In this document: in pieces, positions 63,146 to 64,000 of the stretch
How the letters are laid out: the number at the start of each line of letters is the position of its first letter
Position numbering within the stretch: the first letter of the stretch is position 1
Source: Bartonella grahamii subsp. shimonis
GTDB lineage: Bacteria; Pseudomonadota; Alphaproteobacteria; Rhizobiales; Rhizobiaceae
Length of the DNA: 64,000 nucleotides
Reading direction: 5' to 3'
Assembly: GCF_036327415.1 (NCBI RefSeq)
Contig: NZ_CP123961.1
Span: 1,612,001-1,676,000, forward strand
Position numbers and translations under genes: made by a program
Notes under the pieces: model-generated
The model's database searches: none
Told to the model about the DNA's origin: nothing
The model's input: the letters and a program-made list of their open reading frames with translations, nothing else

Positions 63146-63985
63146 TCAACCACCCGCTCCATTATATGTTTTCATTCCTTTATTCCAAGCAATATAAATT
63201 AAGAATAAAAGACACAAAATATAAGCAAGACTTCCGAAAATAAACTGCTGAAACAATGCTAAATTTTGCGTCGCGAAAAACTCGGCAGGAGCTGATATCA
63301 TGAAACGATAAGGATTAAATTGCATGAGCCCAATAAGCCACACCGGCCAAAAAGATGGTGGTAAAAGAACACCCCCAAGAAGCGCTGAACTGAGAATACT
63401 AAAAGAGAGTAATATATTGTACTCAATCACCCAAAAGCTTAATAAGGCAATTCCAAAAGAGAGTAAAAAACAAAGCAATTGTGATAGAATAACAATGAGA
63501 AAAAAGAATAGAAAAGCGATGACCAATCCCAAAATATTTTCATAGGATGAGACAAGCTTAACAACAAAAAGAGCCAATAACGGGACGCTATATAATACAC
63601 TCTCCCCTAAAAAAGTAAAAAGCATTTGTGTCATATAACTGAAGGGCTTTGTAAGATATACTTCTAATTGACCTTCTTTAACATGATGAGAGAAAAATTT
63701 AATCACATTATAACCATTATTTAAGCGTCCTAGGACTAAAGCAAAAGCATAATAATACATCATATCATGAAAGCTAAAGCCATTTATGGTGTTGCCCATA
63801 TCAGAGAAAAGTGCGTTCCATAATAGAAATTGAATAACAAATGGCGAAAGTGTTCCAATGATAATGTCGGTGAAAAACATTGCTCTATCACTTAGAATAG
63901 TGAGCAATCCATTCTTGGCAAAAAGAAACATGCCAAAGCAGTGGTTAGATAAATTCTTTAAATTTAGCACGAAGCATCTCTTCAA
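63146..63985 (-). CDS. ABC-2-type exporter permease (first subunit)
   Basis: The 279-aa protein has about six helices and includes GLLTILSDRAMFFTDIIIG and the coupling-loop motif HHVKEGQLEVYLTKPFSYM, parallel to the second permease. It ends YNGAGG. The frame is open to the window edge. TTG 63985 would overlap the upstream ATPase by about 40 bases; GTG 63970 and ATG 63931 are alternatives, and the true start is uncertain. With its neighbours it forms one ATPase-permease-permease exporter operon. Confidence 0.82.
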   Translation of the reverse strand: MKRCFVLNLKNLSNHCFGMFLFAKNGLLTILSDRAMFFTDIIIGTLSPFVIQFLLWNALFSDMGNTINGFSFHDMMYYYAFALVLGRLNNGYNVIKFFSHHVKEGQLEVYLTKPFSYMTQMLFTFLGESVLYSVPLLALFVVKLVSSYENILGLVIAFLFFFLIVILSQLLCFLLSFGIALLSFWVIEYNILLSFSILSSALLGGVLLPPSFWPVWLIGLMQFNPYRFMISAPAEFFATQNLALFQQFIFGSLAYILCLLFLIYIAWNKGMKTYNGAGG

Positions 63986-64000
63986 GCGAGGGAGTGGATA
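63945..64000 (-). CDS. ABC transporter ATPase, last codons only
   Basis: The minus frame entering from the window edge reads STPSLEEMLRAKFKEFI and TAA at 63945. PSLEEM followed by a short basic tail is the usual end of the ATP-binding subunit that precedes this permease pair. It overlaps the start region of the first permease. The rest of the gene lies outside the window. Confidence 0.65.
   Translation of the reverse strand, partial: STPSLEEMLRAKFKEFI

Overview
The window looks like a stretch of chromosome from a Bartonella species (Alphaproteobacteria, Rhizobiales). The base composition is clearly AT-rich, coding density is low, and the gaps hold many decayed repeats. The housekeeping proteins are of rhizobial type: ATP12 chaperone, DivK, GyrA with a natural Ala at the quinolone position, and a gyrA-coaD-ppi-ppi-tgt order. 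A large classical autotransporter, degraded filamentous-haemagglutinin pieces and small secreted paralogs also fit a Bartonella-like, host-restricted bacterium. I cannot name the species from sequence alone.

Layout. 1-5.5 kb: 3' part of dgt, argS and a large SPOR-domain envelope protein. 5.7-9.9 kb: a small membrane protein, ilvE, then glpX and hom on the minus strand. 9.9-12.1 kb: a mostly empty stretch with one tRNA-Glu(TTC). 12.1-16.1 kb: icd and two MFS transporters. 17.3-24.4 kb: tgt, then a gap where queA would be expected, holding a dead tyrosine-recombinase gene, then ppiB-ppiA-coaD-gyrA read leftwards; ssb and uvrA are divergent. 29.4-32.7 kb: glnB-glnA, a secreted protein and an ATP12-type chaperone.

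33.4-37.4 kb is the most unusual region. It is a compact four-gene operon: a BacA/prephenate-dehydratase-like protein with a 3' frameshift, a protein with an HDxxH...EExxxD metal-site-like pattern, an EamA exporter, and an ATP-grasp ligase. The second and third genes, and the third and fourth, overlap at their stop/start codons. A perfect 14-bp palindrome covers the predicted -35 box. The block lies between two diverged direct repeats of about 430-445 bp with an IS6-type transposase remnant, so it looks like an acquired island. By analogy with bacilysin-type clusters it may make and export a small amino-acid or dipeptide product. This is my main candidate for an undescribed system.

38.3-45 kb is surface-protein territory: a 917-aa autotransporter, then a decayed haemagglutinin/CDI-like C-terminus followed by a family of small lipoproteins (one intact, two broken). 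45.8-50.4 kb: an amino-acid permease, a small secreted membrane protein and hutH without the rest of the hut pathway. 51.7-60.5 kb: a methyltransferase, lemA plus a TPM protein, lipB, parE, recJ, rplM-rpsI. 60.7-64 kb: divK, a second small secreted protein that is a paralog of the one beside hutH, a decayed duplicate of the start of divK, and an ABC-2 exporter (two permeases plus the last codons of its ATPase at the window edge).

The genome shows repeated scars: an inverted repeat around ppiB-uvrA, direct repeats around the 33-37 kb operon and around hutH, a duplicated divK piece, and several G/C homopolymer tracts that stand out against the AT-rich background.
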